Part shown: positions 1 through 8,830 of the stretch, in pieces
Layout: the number at the start of each line of letters is the position of its first letter
Position numbering within the stretch: the first letter of the stretch is position 1
Assembly: GCF_009857475.1 (NCBI RefSeq)
Contig: NZ_WWCJ01000004.1
Location: 1 to 64,000, forward strand
DNA: 64,000 bases
Reading direction: 5' to 3'
Origin: Pseudoduganella guangdongensis
Lineage (GTDB): Bacteria > Pseudomonadota > Gammaproteobacteria > Burkholderiales > Burkholderiaceae_D
The notes under the pieces: generated by a model
What the model was told of the DNA's origin: nothing
Database searches by the model: none
Seen by the model: only the letters and a program-made list of their open reading frames with translations
Program-made: the position numbers and the translations under genes

Positions 1-1815
1 CGCCGCTGCCGAGGTGGCGGCGGCGGCGGCGTTCGATGCGGTTGGCGCGGCGCGGTGTACGGCCAGCGTTGACGCGTGCGCCGCGGCGCGCGGTGTAGGC
101 GCGATGGCGCTGGCCTTGGCGCGGGCGGCCGGCGACGCGGCGCGGCCGCCGCCCTTCAAGCGGAAGATACTGACCGCCTGCGCCAGCGACTGCGCCTGCT
201 CCTGCAAGCTTTCCGCCGCTGCGGCGGCTTCTTCGACCAGCGCCGCGTTCTGCTGCGTGATCGCATCCATCTGCCCGATGGCGGTATTCACCTCGCCGAT
301 GCCGCTGCTCTGCTCCTGGCTGGCGCTGGTGATCTCGCCCATGATGCCGGCCACCTTGTGCACCGACTCCACGATGCGCTGCATGGTGTCGCCCGCCGTA
401 TCGACCAGGCGCCCGCCTTCCTCCACGCGCGCGACGGACGCCCCGATCAGTTCCTTGATCTCCTTGGCGGCCGCCGCGCTGCGCTGCGCCAGGTTGCGCA
501 CCTCGGACGCCACCACCGCAAAGCCGCGCCCCTGTTCGCCCGCGCGCGCCGCTTCCACCGCCGCGTTCAGGGCCAGGATATTGGTCTGGAACGCGATCCC
601 GTCGATCACCCCGATGATGTCGCTGATGCGCGCCGAGCTGTCCTTGATCGCCCCCATGGTGCTCACCACCTGCGCCACCACATCGCCGCCTTGCCCCGCT
701 ACATCGGCCGCGTCGGCCGCCAGCTGGTTGGCTTGCTGGGCGTTGGTCGCGTTCTGCTGCACGGTATCGGTCAGGGTCTCCATTGCGCTCGCCGTTTCCT
801 CCAGCGAGGACGCCTGCGCCTCGGTGCGCGCCGACAGGTCGGCATTGCCGGTGGCGATCTCGCTGGTGGCCACCGTCATCTGGTCGGTGCTGCTGCGGAT
901 ATTGCCGATCATGTCGGCCAGCCCCTTGTTGATGTGCTCCATCGCCAGCAGCAGCTGGCCAATTTCGTCGCTGCGGCTGGTGTCGATATCCTGGCTCAGG
1001 TCGCCGCCGGCGATGCACTCCGCCGTGTCGATGGCCTGCTGCAGGCCGGAACGGATGTAGCGGTAGGCGAACAGCAGGCAGCCCACCGCCGCGATCACCG
1101 ACAGCGTCTGCAGCAGCTGCGCCATGAACTGCGCCTTGTCGAAGGCCGCCGTGGCGGCGGCCACTTCGGCCCCGGTGCGCTCGTCGAGCAGGGCCAGGAA
1201 CTCGTTCACCGGCTGCATGATCTTGGCCTTGTTCTGGTGGTAGGCCTTGTCGTGCATGATGCGGCGCGCCAGTTCCAGGTCCGGCTCCGCCTCGCGCGTG
1301 AAGCCGCCCTTGCCGTCGTCGAACTTGCCCTTGACCGCGTTCATGGCGATCACCTCGGTGCGCACCAGTTCATTGGAATTGGCCTCGGCCTCCTTCAGCT
1401 TGGCGAATTCCTGCTCGGTGAAACCGGCCCGTTTCATCAGCTCGGACAGCGCCACCGTCTGGCCGGAGGACGGGGAGACCGGCGCCCCCGCCGCCACAAA
1501 GTCCCAGTAGATGCGCTCATAGTTTTTGGGGCGCGGCTTCTGGCCGTTGCGGATGGCCAGGATGTCCATGTACTGCTGCTCGTAGGCCGCCTCGCCCGAG
1601 ACCACATACACGCGCGCCAGGCGGGTCAGGTCGTCCGAGCTTTGCCGCAGCTCGTCGGCCAGCAGGTAGGACTGGTAGCGCGAATCGGCCGCGCGGTTGG
1701 CTTCCGCCGCTTTGCTGTCGACGCGCAGCAGGGCCAGGGTGGTCATCGCCGCCAGCACCACTGTGATGGCGAAAAAGGCAATGAAAATGCGCTTGATCGA
1801 TAGATTTTTTTGCAT
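1..1815 (-). CDS. Methyl-accepting chemotaxis protein, C-terminus cut by window edge
   Basis: Transmembrane chemoreceptor that would signal to CheA/CheW. It reads from ATG at 1815 to the window edge without a stop, so about 605 residues are visible. A first membrane segment lies near residues 8-29. A periplasmic domain follows, then a second membrane segment near 220-240, a HAMP region, and the long signalling coiled coil. The hairpin tip is unmistakable ([20 protein letters not shown], about residue 400). The last visible part is an Ala/Pro-rich linker, as often precedes a C-terminal tail. Family membership is certain; the ligand cannot be read from sequence. It is transcribed alone, with about 100 bp to the ABC gene behind it. 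No sigma-28 promoter was recognised. Confidence 0.93.
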   Translation of the reverse strand, partial: MQKNLSIKRIFIAFFAITVVLAAMTTLALLRVDSKAAEANRAADSRYQSYLLADELRQSSDDLTRLARVYVVSGEAAYEQQYMDILAIRNGQKPRPKNYERIYWDFVAAGAPVSPSSGQTVALSELMKRAGFTEQEFAKLKEAEANSNELVRTEVIAMNAVKGKFDDGKGGFTREAEPDLELARRIMHDKAYHQNKAKIMQPVNEFLALLDERTGAEVAAATAAFDKAQFMAQLLQTLSVIAAVGCLLFAYRYIRSGLQQAIDTAECIAGGDLSQDIDTSRSDEIGQLLLAMEHINKGLADMIGNIRSSTDQMTVATSEIATGNADLSARTEAQASSLEETASAMETLTDTVQQNATNAQQANQLAADAADVAGQGGDVVAQVVSTMGAIKDSSARISDIIGVIDGIAFQTNILALNAAVEAARAGEQGRGFAVVASEVRNLAQRSAAAAKEIKELIGASVARVEEGGRLVDTAGDTMQRIVESVHKVAGIMGEITSASQEQSSGIGEVNTAIGQMDAITQQNAALVEEAAAAAESLQEQAQSLAQAVSIFRLKGGGRAASPAARAKASAIAPTPRAAAHASTLAVHRAAPTASNAAAAATSAAA

Positions 1816-1914
1816 GACGCCGCCCCCGTTGCGATCTTTTTGAAAGAACACTCCAGGGACAGCATACGCCCACTAGCGATCTACTAGTAATACCTTTTGC
1901 GCTGACACAACAAG

Positions 1915-3702
1915 TTACGCGGCCAGCTGTTGTAAAAGGTAGAGTCGTTGATACAGACCGTTCTCAATCTGCATCAAATCCTCGTGCGGGCCCTGTTCCT
2001 CGATGCGGCCGTGGTTCAGCACCACGATGCGGTCCGCCGCGCGGATGGTGGACAGGCGGTGCGCGATGGCGATGATGGTGACCTGGCCGCGCAACTCATT
2101 CAGCGCCACCTGCACGATTTGCTCGGTGTGCGAATCGATGCGCGAGGTCGCCTCGTCCAGCAGCAGGATGCGCGGCTTGCCGGCCAGCGCGCGGGCGATG
2201 GCGATCAGCTGCTTCTGGCCGGAAGACAGGCGCGAGCCGCCTTCGCCCATCACGGTTTCGTAGCCATCCTCCATCGCCATGATGAAGTCGTGGCAGTGCG
2301 CCGCGCGCGCGGCCGCCTCGATCTCCTGCTGCGACAGGCCGCGCCCCATATCGATGTTCTCGCGTGCCGAAGCGGCCAGCAGGAAGGGGTCTTGCGGCAC
2401 CAGGCCGACATCGGCGCGGAATTGCTCGTTGTCGATTTCATCCAGCAGCATGCCGTTCATGCGGATGCTGCCGTGCGGCGCCGGGTAGTAGCGCAGCAGT
2501 AGCGAGAGCAGGGTGGACTTGCCGCTGCCGGTATGGCCCACGATGCCGAAGAAGGAACCCTGCGGGATCTGCAGCGACAGGTCGTGCAGCACGCGCTGGC
2601 CTGCGATGTATTCGAAGTCCAGGTGGCGGATGTCGGCCGCCGGCGCGTTCTCGTCGTTGGCGGCGTGGCGCACATGGGCGGCGCCGGCCGCGTTGTGCTC
2701 CTGCGCCACGGCTTCATCCAGCAACACCGCCACGCGCGCCGTCGCCACCACCGATTGCTGCAACTGGCTGAACTGCATGGTGATCTGGATCAGCGGCTCG
2801 ATCACGCGCGCGATGTAGTTGATGAAGGCGTACAGCACGCCCACTTCCGCCGCGCTCATATCGCGCTGGCCGAAGACGAAAATCACCGATGCCAGCAGCA
2901 GGATATTCAGCATGTCCAGCGCCGGGCGCAGCAGCCAGGCGTTGGCGCGGATCTCCGCCATGCGCTGGGTGTAGTGGTCCGCGTTGGTGGCGGCGAAGCG
3001 CTGGCCGAAGCGCAGCTCGGCGTTGTTCGCCTGCAGCACCGTCATGCCGCCGATCGATTCCGCGATCTGCGCATTGATATCGCTGCGCAGCTGGCGCGCG
3101 CGCGTCACCGCCGGCGCGCTCAGTCGCTGGTAGAGCCAGACAATCACCAGCACGAAGGGCAGCAGCGCCACCACGATCAGCATCAGGCGCCAGTCCAGCC
3201 AGCCCATGGCCGCCACCGTGCCGAGCAGCACGATGGTGCTGTCCAGGATCACAAACAGCACCTGGATGTAGAGGCCTTTCACCGCCTCCGTGTCGTTGGT
3301 CACGCGCGATACCAGCTGGCCGGTGATGGCGCGGTCGAAGAAGGCCATCGGCAGCTTCAGCACATGGGTGTAGACGCGCTCGCGCAGGCGCTGCACCGAG
3401 CGCATGGCCACGCCCGACAGGCGCACCAGCTGGCGGTAGCGCACCCAGGTCGAAATCCAGCCCGTCACCAGCACGCCGCCCAGCAGCAGGGCCATGACCG
3501 GCCAGTCCAGATGCTTGGGCAGCAGGTGATTGTCGATCAGGCGCTTGCCCAGCAAAGGGCCGAGCACTTCCAGGCCGGCCGCCACGGTCAGGAACAGCAC
3601 CGCCCAGCCCAGGTGGTGCAGGTCGGGGCCGGACGCTTCGCGCAGCAGGCCGATCGCCCGGCGCGTTTGTTCGCCGGCGTTTTGTTTCTCAGGCTGCGTC
3701 AA
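1915..3702 (-). CDS. MdlB-like ABC exporter half (fused permease-ATPase)
   Basis: Second half of a heterodimeric ABC exporter resembling E. coli MdlA/MdlB. Six membrane segments (about residues 30-320) precede a nucleotide-binding domain with Walker A GHTGSGKST, a signature variant LSSGQKQ and Walker B ILLLDEAT with the catalytic Glu present. I chose a TTG start at 3702 because a GGAGG lies 6 nt before it and it overlaps the previous gene by only 14 nt. An ATG at 3741 would give a 53-nt overlap and no better ribosome site. It is translationally coupled to the MdlA-like partner. The substrate is unknown. Confidence 0.9.
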   Translation of the reverse strand: MTQPEKQNAGEQTRRAIGLLREASGPDLHHLGWAVLFLTVAAGLEVLGPLLGKRLIDNHLLPKHLDWPVMALLLGGVLVTGWISTWVRYRQLVRLSGVAMRSVQRLRERVYTHVLKLPMAFFDRAITGQLVSRVTNDTEAVKGLYIQVLFVILDSTIVLLGTVAAMGWLDWRLMLIVVALLPFVLVIVWLYQRLSAPAVTRARQLRSDINAQIAESIGGMTVLQANNAELRFGQRFAATNADHYTQRMAEIRANAWLLRPALDMLNILLLASVIFVFGQRDMSAAEVGVLYAFINYIARVIEPLIQITMQFSQLQQSVVATARVAVLLDEAVAQEHNAAGAAHVRHAANDENAPAADIRHLDFEYIAGQRVLHDLSLQIPQGSFFGIVGHTGSGKSTLLSLLLRYYPAPHGSIRMNGMLLDEIDNEQFRADVGLVPQDPFLLAASARENIDMGRGLSQQEIEAAARAAHCHDFIMAMEDGYETVMGEGGSRLSSGQKQLIAIARALAGKPRILLLDEATSRIDSHTEQIVQVALNELRGQVTIIAIAHRLSTIRAADRIVVLNHGRIEEQGPHEDLMQIENGLYQRLYLLQQLAA

Positions 3703-5440
3703 GGCTGGCCTCCAGTTGTTGATAGCGCCACTGGCTGGCATACCAGCCGTTCAGCGCAAGCAGTTCCTCATGCGAGCCCGATTCCGTGATGCGGCCATGC
3801 TGCAGCACCACGATCTGGTCCGCATCCACCACCGCGCTCAGGCGATGGCTGGCGATGATGGCGCAGCGCGTGGTGTGGGCGCGGCGCAGTTCCTCCAGGT
3901 GCTGCAGGATGGCGGTCTCGGTGCCGGTATCCACCGCCGACAGCGCATCGTCCAGCAGCAGCAAATCGTTGTCCGACAGCAGGGCGCGCGCAATCGCCAC
4001 GCGCTGGCGCTGGCCGCCGGAGAGGGTGATGCCCTTCTCGCCCACTTCGGTTTCGTACTGGTGCGGGAAGAGCAGGATATCGTCGTGGATGGCCGCCAGG
4101 TTGGCTGCGCGCTCCACCTCCGCGCGGGTCGCTTCAGGCCGCGCCAGCGCGATATTTTCCGCGATCGACGCCGAGAACAGGAAGGACTCCTGCGGCACCC
4201 AGCTGATGGCCGAACGCAGCGCCTGCAGCGTATAGGAATCCAGCGCGGCGCCGTTCCACGCAACCTGCCCGCTGGTCGGCGTGACCTGGCGCAGCAGCAC
4301 GCGCAGCAAAGTCGTCTTGCCGGAACCGGTCGGGCCCACCAGGCCCAGGGTCTGGCCCGGCTTCAGCACCAGCGAGATGTCGGCCAGCGCCGGCTCCTGC
4401 TGGCCCGGATAGGCAAAGCCCACGCCGCGCAGTTCCAGGTCGCCCGCAGCGACGTGCGGCAGGGTGCCGTGGTCCTCGATGGTGAGCGGCGCATCGAGCA
4501 TCGGCTGCAGGCGCGCATAAGCGGCGCGGCCACGCTCGATCAGCGACAGCACCCAGCCGGCCGCGAACATCGGCCAGATCAACTGCCCCAGGTACATGCT
4601 GAAGCTGGTCAGCTCGCCGATGGTCAGCTCATTGATCCACACCAGGTAGCCGCCCAGGCCCAGCGACAGGCCGGTGGCCGCCGTCAGCGTCAAACCGACC
4701 GCCGGCTCATAGGCCGCCTCCCAGCGCTGCGCGCTCAGGCTCGCATCCGCCGCCGCGCCGGCCAGCTCCTCGAAGCGCTTGCTGCTGCGCTGCTCCAGGC
4801 CCAGTGCGCGCAAGGTGCGCACGCCCGACAAGGTCTCTTGCACGTGGTCGTTCAATGCACTGAAGCGCCCCAGCGAATCGGCCGACGCGGTATGGATGTG
4901 CGAAGAGATGCGCCAGAACGCCCACGCCATGAGGGGGAAGGGGATCAGCGCAAACAGCGCCAGGCGCCAATCGACGCCGACCAGCATCATGCCCAGCACC
5001 AGCAGCAAAGTGAGCGTGCCGTCAAAGCCCGCCAGCATGGCCTCGCCGGCTGCCATCTCGATGGCATCGATATCATTGGTGGCCAGCGCCATCAGGTCGC
5101 CGGTGCGCTGCTTCTGGAAAAACTGCGGGCCTTGCAGGGACAGGCGGCGATAAAAGCGCGTGCGCAGCTCCACGCCCAACTGGTAAGCCGCCGAAAACAG
5201 TTTCATGCGCCAGGCCACGCGCAAGCCGTAGTTGGCCAGGCCCAGCAAGAGCAGCAGGCCGATCGCCTGCCACAGCGCCTCCCGGCCAAGTTGGCCGGCC
5301 GCCAGGCCATCGACCATCAAGCCGATCTGGCGCGGAATCATGATACCGATGATGGCAACGCCGGTCAGCATGGCGCCGGCCGCTGCATAAGGACGCCAGT
5401 GGCTGCGGACGAAGCCACCGATCAGGCGCGATAAACTCAT
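3689..5440 (-). CDS. MdlA-like ABC exporter half (fused permease-ATPase)
   Basis: First half of the heterodimeric ABC exporter, 583 residues. The membrane domain spans about residues 15-310. The nucleotide-binding domain has Walker A GPTGSGKTT and a canonical LSGGQRQR signature. Walker B is LLLLDDALS, with Asp where the catalytic Glu normally sits. The partner protein keeps Glu, so this pair would have one consensus and one degenerate ATP site, the usual asymmetry of heterodimeric exporters. E. coli MdlA carries the same substitution. The protein ends in WRYQQLEASLDAA, also close to MdlA. The exported substrate cannot be inferred. Confidence 0.92.
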   Translation of the reverse strand: MSLSRLIGGFVRSHWRPYAAAGAMLTGVAIIGIMIPRQIGLMVDGLAAGQLGREALWQAIGLLLLLGLANYGLRVAWRMKLFSAAYQLGVELRTRFYRRLSLQGPQFFQKQRTGDLMALATNDIDAIEMAAGEAMLAGFDGTLTLLLVLGMMLVGVDWRLALFALIPFPLMAWAFWRISSHIHTASADSLGRFSALNDHVQETLSGVRTLRALGLEQRSSKRFEELAGAAADASLSAQRWEAAYEPAVGLTLTAATGLSLGLGGYLVWINELTIGELTSFSMYLGQLIWPMFAAGWVLSLIERGRAAYARLQPMLDAPLTIEDHGTLPHVAAGDLELRGVGFAYPGQQEPALADISLVLKPGQTLGLVGPTGSGKTTLLRVLLRQVTPTSGQVAWNGAALDSYTLQALRSAISWVPQESFLFSASIAENIALARPEATRAEVERAANLAAIHDDILLFPHQYETEVGEKGITLSGGQRQRVAIARALLSDNDLLLLDDALSAVDTGTETAILQHLEELRRAHTTRCAIIASHRLSAVVDADQIVVLQHGRITESGSHEELLALNGWYASQWRYQQLEASLDAA

Positions 5441-5526
5441 ATGCTTAGAAGAAAAATGCTGCGAAGAGCCTGCTAGGATACATCAGCGCAGATTTTCCCG
5501 CCGGAGACGAAAATTCGTTGCAAAAG

Positions 5527-5579
5527 AAATGGGGACGTACCCTACTTTCGCGGAGCGAAAATAGGGTACGTCCCCATTT
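5527..5579. repeat. Hairpin repeat, GGGGACGTACCC family (long form)
   Basis: Two 25-nt arms (5527-5551 and 5555-5579) are inverted copies with a single G/A difference and a GGA loop. The arm starts AAATGGGGACGTACCC. A short hairpin with the same outer core occurs at 24305-24331, so this is a dispersed family. It lies between the phasin stop and the MdlA-like start, both on the minus strand, and could also act as a terminator because T-rich flanks border the stem. Confidence 0.8.
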
Positions 5580-5602
5580 TTCATGCAACGAATTCGCTTA
5601 CT

Positions 5603-6166
5603 TTATTTCTTGGACTTCGGTGCTTCTTCGGGTTCAGCTTTGGCTTCAGGCTTGCTAGCGGCTGGTTTGGCTTCGGCTTTTGCCGCTTTCGGGGCGGCTT
5701 GTGCCGGGGCTGCTGCGGCTACTGGGGCTGGTGCCGCCACTGGCGCGGCCGCTGGCGCTGCTACGGGCGCTGCAACCGGTGCTGGCGCGGCTGCCGGGGC
5801 GGCCAGTTTTGGCACTTTCACGGCTTGCTTGCTGGCTTCCTTGATCTGCTCTTGCGCGGCCTGGAACAATTCGGACTGGGTCTTGCTGGCGATGCTGAAC
5901 AGCTCGCGGCCATAGGCGAAGACGCCGTCGAAATTCGGGACGCTGGCGGTGCTCTTGGCGAGGAATTCCTGCGGGTCTTTGGCCTCCAGCAGTTCGCGCG
6001 CGGTGGCGGACCCTTTGGCGACAGTGGCCTTGGTGGTGCTCAGGTTGAGGGCGATCACCTTTTGCGCGCCTTCGAAGGCGGTGGAGGCGAAGTTGTTGAG
6101 GATTTTCAGCTGCGCTTCCAGCTGCGACTTGGTGGCTGCGGAAAATTGCTCGGGAATCGAAAACAT
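5603..6166 (-). CDS. Phasin family protein
   Basis: Polyhydroxyalkanoate granule-associated protein of 187 residues. The N-terminal 120 residues are a typical phasin helical domain (FSIPEQFSAATKSQLEAQ, then KVIALNLSTTKATVAKGSA). The C-terminal third is an Ala/Pro-rich low-complexity linker with a Lys/Glu-rich end, like the PhaP/PhaF tails. The start at 6166 is preceded by AGGAGAG; an in-frame upstream ATG at 6244 lacks a ribosome site and would add residues foreign to the family. It is monocistronic, followed by the hairpin repeat. Confidence 0.9.
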   Translation of the reverse strand: MFSIPEQFSAATKSQLEAQLKILNNFASTAFEGAQKVIALNLSTTKATVAKGSATARELLEAKDPQEFLAKSTASVPNFDGVFAYGRELFSIASKTQSELFQAAQEQIKEASKQAVKVPKLAAPAAAPAPVAAPVAAPAAAPVAAPAPVAAAAPAQAAPKAAKAEAKPAASKPEAKAEPEEAPKSKK

Positions 6167-6198
6167 ATTCTCTCCTGGAACGATGGGAAATGGTGCGC

Positions 6199-6232
6199 TG
6201 CAATAAGTCCATTCTAGCGGCGAATTATTGCA
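6199..6232. promoter_or_regulatory. Inverted repeat TGCAATAA-N18-TTATTGCA upstream of the phasin
   Basis: Perfect 8-bp arms (6199-6206 and 6225-6232) lie 33-66 bp upstream of the phasin start, in the divergent phasin/deaminase gap. Phasin genes are often repressed by a PHA-binding regulator such as PhaR. Whether this repeat is such an operator is a guess. Confidence 0.3.
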
Positions 6233-6339
6233 ATGGAAAGACATTTCTGCCGACTTTTTAAGCAGAAGTTATGCACCGCAACATTGCATGCCCGCCGCCG
6301 CCTGCCTACAATCGGCCATCCCCACCTGTGGAGTCCGCG

Positions 6340-7641
6340 ATGGACCTTGTGATCCGCCATGCCAGCCTGCCCGATGGGCGCCAGAATATCGATATTGCGA
6401 TTGCGGGTGGCCGCATCGCCGCTGTCGCTCCCGCCTTGCAAGTAAAGGCGGCGCGCGAAATCGATGCGGAGGGCGACCTGGTCGCGCCGCCTTTCGTCGA
6501 TGCCCATTTCCATATGGACGCCACCCTGAGCTACGGCTTGCCGCGCGTGAACCAGTCCGGCACCCTGCTGGAGGGCATCGCGCTGTGGGGCGAGCTGAAG
6601 CCGCAGCTGACGCAGGAGGCGCTGGTGGAACGCGCGCTGCAATACTGCGATTGGGCCGTGGCGCGCGGCTTGCTGGCGATCCGCACCCATGTCGATGTCT
6701 GCGACGACCGCCTGCTGGCGGTGGAGGCGCTGCTGGAGGTGAAGCGCCGCGTGGCCCCTTACCTCGACCTGCAGCTGGTGGCCTTTCCGCAGGATGGCGT
6801 GCTGCGCAGCCCGACCGCGCTGGCCAACCTGAAACGCGCCATTGCGCTCGGCGTGGACGTGGTGGGCGGCATCCCGCACTTTGAGCGCACCATGGCCGAT
6901 GGCGCCGAGTCGGTGCGCCTCCTGTGCGAATTCGCGGCGGAGCAGGGCGTGCGCGTGGATATGCATTGCGATGAATCGGACGATCCGCTGTCGCGCCATA
7001 TCGAAACCCTGGCCTACCACACGCAGCGCCTGGGCCTGCAGGGCAGGGTGGCCGGCTCGCACCTGACCTCCATGCATTCGATGGACAACTACTATGTGAG
7101 CAAGCTGCTGCCGCTGATCCGCGAAGCCGGCGTGGCCGCCATCGCCAACCCGCTCATCAACATCACCTTGCAGGGCCGGCACGACAGCTACCCCAAGCGG
7201 CGCGGCATGACCCGCGTGCCGGAAATGCTGGCGCATGGCATCGAGGTCGCCTTTGGCCACGATTGCGTAATGGACCCGTGGTACAGCCTGGGTTCGGGCG
7301 ATATGCTGGAGGTGGCCCATATGGGACTGCATGTGGCGCAGATGACGGGCCAGGACGCCATGCGCCAGTGCTTCGAGGCGGTGACCAGCGCCCCGGCGCG
7401 CATCCTGGGCCTGGAGGGCTACGGCCTGCAGCCCGGTTGCCATGCCGACCTGGTGCTGCTGGACGCGGCCGATCCGGTGGAGGCGATCCGCCTGCGCGCG
7501 GCCCGGCGCATGGTGCTGCGGCGCGGCCGGGTGGTGGCCGAGTCGCCGCGCGCGCGGGCGCGGCTGGACTTGCCGGGCCGTCCGGCCGAGACCGGATTCC
7601 GGCTGGACAGGTGCGCTGGACTTGCAAGGGAAAATGCATGA
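6340..7641 (+). CDS. codA: Cytosine deaminase-like amidohydrolase
   Basis: Metal-dependent deaminase of the amidohydrolase superfamily, 433 residues (E. coli CodA is 427). Visible motifs match CodA in order: the metal motif HFH in DAHFHMDAT, HCDESDD carrying the third metal His and the proton-shuttle Glu, SHLTSMHS, NPLINITLQGRHD, and GHDCVMDPWY with the metal Asp. The residue after that Asp is Cys, where E. coli CodA has Asp314. That position affects pyrimidine selectivity, so a related substrate is possible. The ATG at 6340 has GGAG 6 nt upstream. It stands alone, 34 bp before an acetyltransferase gene. Confidence 0.87.
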   Translation: MDLVIRHASLPDGRQNIDIAIAGGRIAAVAPALQVKAAREIDAEGDLVAPPFVDAHFHMDATLSYGLPRVNQSGTLLEGIALWGELKPQLTQEALVERALQYCDWAVARGLLAIRTHVDVCDDRLLAVEALLEVKRRVAPYLDLQLVAFPQDGVLRSPTALANLKRAIALGVDVVGGIPHFERTMADGAESVRLLCEFAAEQGVRVDMHCDESDDPLSRHIETLAYHTQRLGLQGRVAGSHLTSMHSMDNYYVSKLLPLIREAGVAAIANPLINITLQGRHDSYPKRRGMTRVPEMLAHGIEVAFGHDCVMDPWYSLGSGDMLEVAHMGLHVAQMTGQDAMRQCFEAVTSAPARILGLEGYGLQPGCHADLVLLDAADPVEAIRLRAARRMVLRRGRVVAESPRARARLDLPGRPAETGFRLDRCAGLARENA

Positions 7642-7675
7642 AAATTGTGCATCATTCCTGCCATTAGGAGCAGCT

Positions 7676-8197
7676 TTGAAAGATATCGTCATCCGCCCCG
7701 CCACCGAAGACGATTTTGACTCCATGTGGACCATCTTCCAGGAGTTGATCGCCAGCGGCGATACCTACTATTTCGCGGCGGACACCAGCCGCGATGACTG
7801 CCATGCCTATTGGTTCGGGCGCGGCGTCAAGACCTGGGTGGCGGTGCTGAATACCGGCCGCCTGCTGGGCATGTACCGCCTGTTGTCCAACCAGCTTGAC
7901 CGCGGCGCGCATGTGGCCAATGCCTCCTTCATGGTCAGCCCCGCCGCGCAAGGCGTGGGCATCGGCAAGATGCTGGGCCGCCATTGCCTGGAGCAGGCGC
8001 GGCGCGACGGCTATCTGGCCATGCAGTTCAATTATGTTGTCAGTACCAATGTCTCGGCCGTGCTGCTGTGGAAGCGGCTTGGCTTTTCCGTAATCGGCAC
8101 GCTGCCGCGTGCCTACCGCCACCAGCAGCTCGGTTTTGTCGACGTGTATGTGATGTACAAGTTCCTGGCCGATCCCAACGATTGGCCTGAACAATGA
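7676..8197 (+). CDS. GNAT N-acetyltransferase
   Basis: A 173-residue acetyltransferase of the GNAT superfamily. The acetyl-CoA loop is seen as VSPAAQGVGIGKMLGRHCLEQ, followed by ATNVSAVLLWKRLGF-type strands (here STNVSAVLLWKRLGFSVIG). The start is TTG at 7676 with AGGAG 5 nt upstream; no ATG fits. It overlaps the next gene by 4 nt (ATGA), so the two acetyltransferases are translationally coupled. The substrate is unknown; the fold is reminiscent of yeast-type Mpr1/L-azetidine acetyltransferases, but I cannot assign it. Confidence 0.85.
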   Translation: MKDIVIRPATEDDFDSMWTIFQELIASGDTYYFAADTSRDDCHAYWFGRGVKTWVAVLNTGRLLGMYRLLSNQLDRGAHVANASFMVSPAAQGVGIGKMLGRHCLEQARRDGYLAMQFNYVVSTNVSAVLLWKRLGFSVIGTLPRAYRHQQLGFVDVYVMYKFLADPNDWPEQ

Positions 8198-8697
8198 TCG
8201 ATACCCAACGCCTGACCCTGCGTCCCCTCACACTTGACGATGCGCCGTTCTACCTGAAACTGCTGAACGAGCCGTCCTTCCTGGAAAACATTGGCGACAA
8301 AGGCGTGCGCGACCTGGACGGCGCGCGCGCGGCCATGCTGGCCGGCCCGATCGAGATGCAGGCGCGCCTCGGCTATTCGCTGTGGCTGGTGCTGCGCAAG
8401 GAGGACGGTGCGGCCATCGGCATGTGCGGCCTGATCAAGCGCGACACCCTGCCCGGCACCGATATCGGCTACGCCTACCTGCCCGACTATTGGGGGCAGG
8501 GCTACGCGTGGGAGGCGGCGTCCGCCGCCCTGGCCTATGGCCGCGATGTGGTCGGCCTGCCGTTTTTGCTCGGTATCGTGTCGCCGAGCAACACCGCTTC
8601 CTCGCAGCTGCTGCGCAAGCTGGGCATGCACTACGTGGAGCGCATCCAGCCCACCACTGACCTGTACCGCATGGAGTTCCCGCCACACAACAAGTAG
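8194..8697 (+). CDS. RimJ/RimL-like GNAT acetyltransferase
   Basis: A 167-residue GNAT protein of the type that starts with IDTQRLTLRPLTLDDAPFYLKLLN. The family shows GYAYLPDYWGQGYAWEAASAALAYG as the acetyl-CoA loop and NTASSQLLRKLGM near the end. Such proteins acetylate protein N-termini or small molecules. It overlaps the preceding GNAT gene by 4 nt and is followed by a good intrinsic terminator. The exact substrate is unknown. Confidence 0.87.
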   Translation: MIDTQRLTLRPLTLDDAPFYLKLLNEPSFLENIGDKGVRDLDGARAAMLAGPIEMQARLGYSLWLVLRKEDGAAIGMCGLIKRDTLPGTDIGYAYLPDYWGQGYAWEAASAALAYGRDVVGLPFLLGIVSPSNTASSQLLRKLGMHYVERIQPTTDLYRMEFPPHNK

Positions 8698-8703
8698 GTT
8701 TGG

Positions 8704-8727
8704 GCCAAGATTGGTTTCTTGGCTTTT
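8704..8727 (+). terminator. Intrinsic terminator after the GNAT pair
   Basis: GCCAAGA (8704-8710) and TCTTGGC (8717-8723) form a perfect 7-bp stem with a 6-nt loop, followed by TTTT. Confidence 0.7.
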
Positions 8728-8830
8728 ACAACTTTCGAGCGCATGATTTGGATAGCAGACCGGAAGCGGGGCATAATGTTGCCCCCAAGAAAAAAACCGG
8801 CGAACAGCCAACCAAATCGGGATACAAATC

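Noticed and set aside
1816..1914. ACTAG/CTAGT palindromic bases upstream of the first chemoreceptor as a HexR-type site
   Set aside because: They do not fit TGTART-N3-AYTACA. No sigma-28 promoter was found there either, nor before the receptor at 8831.
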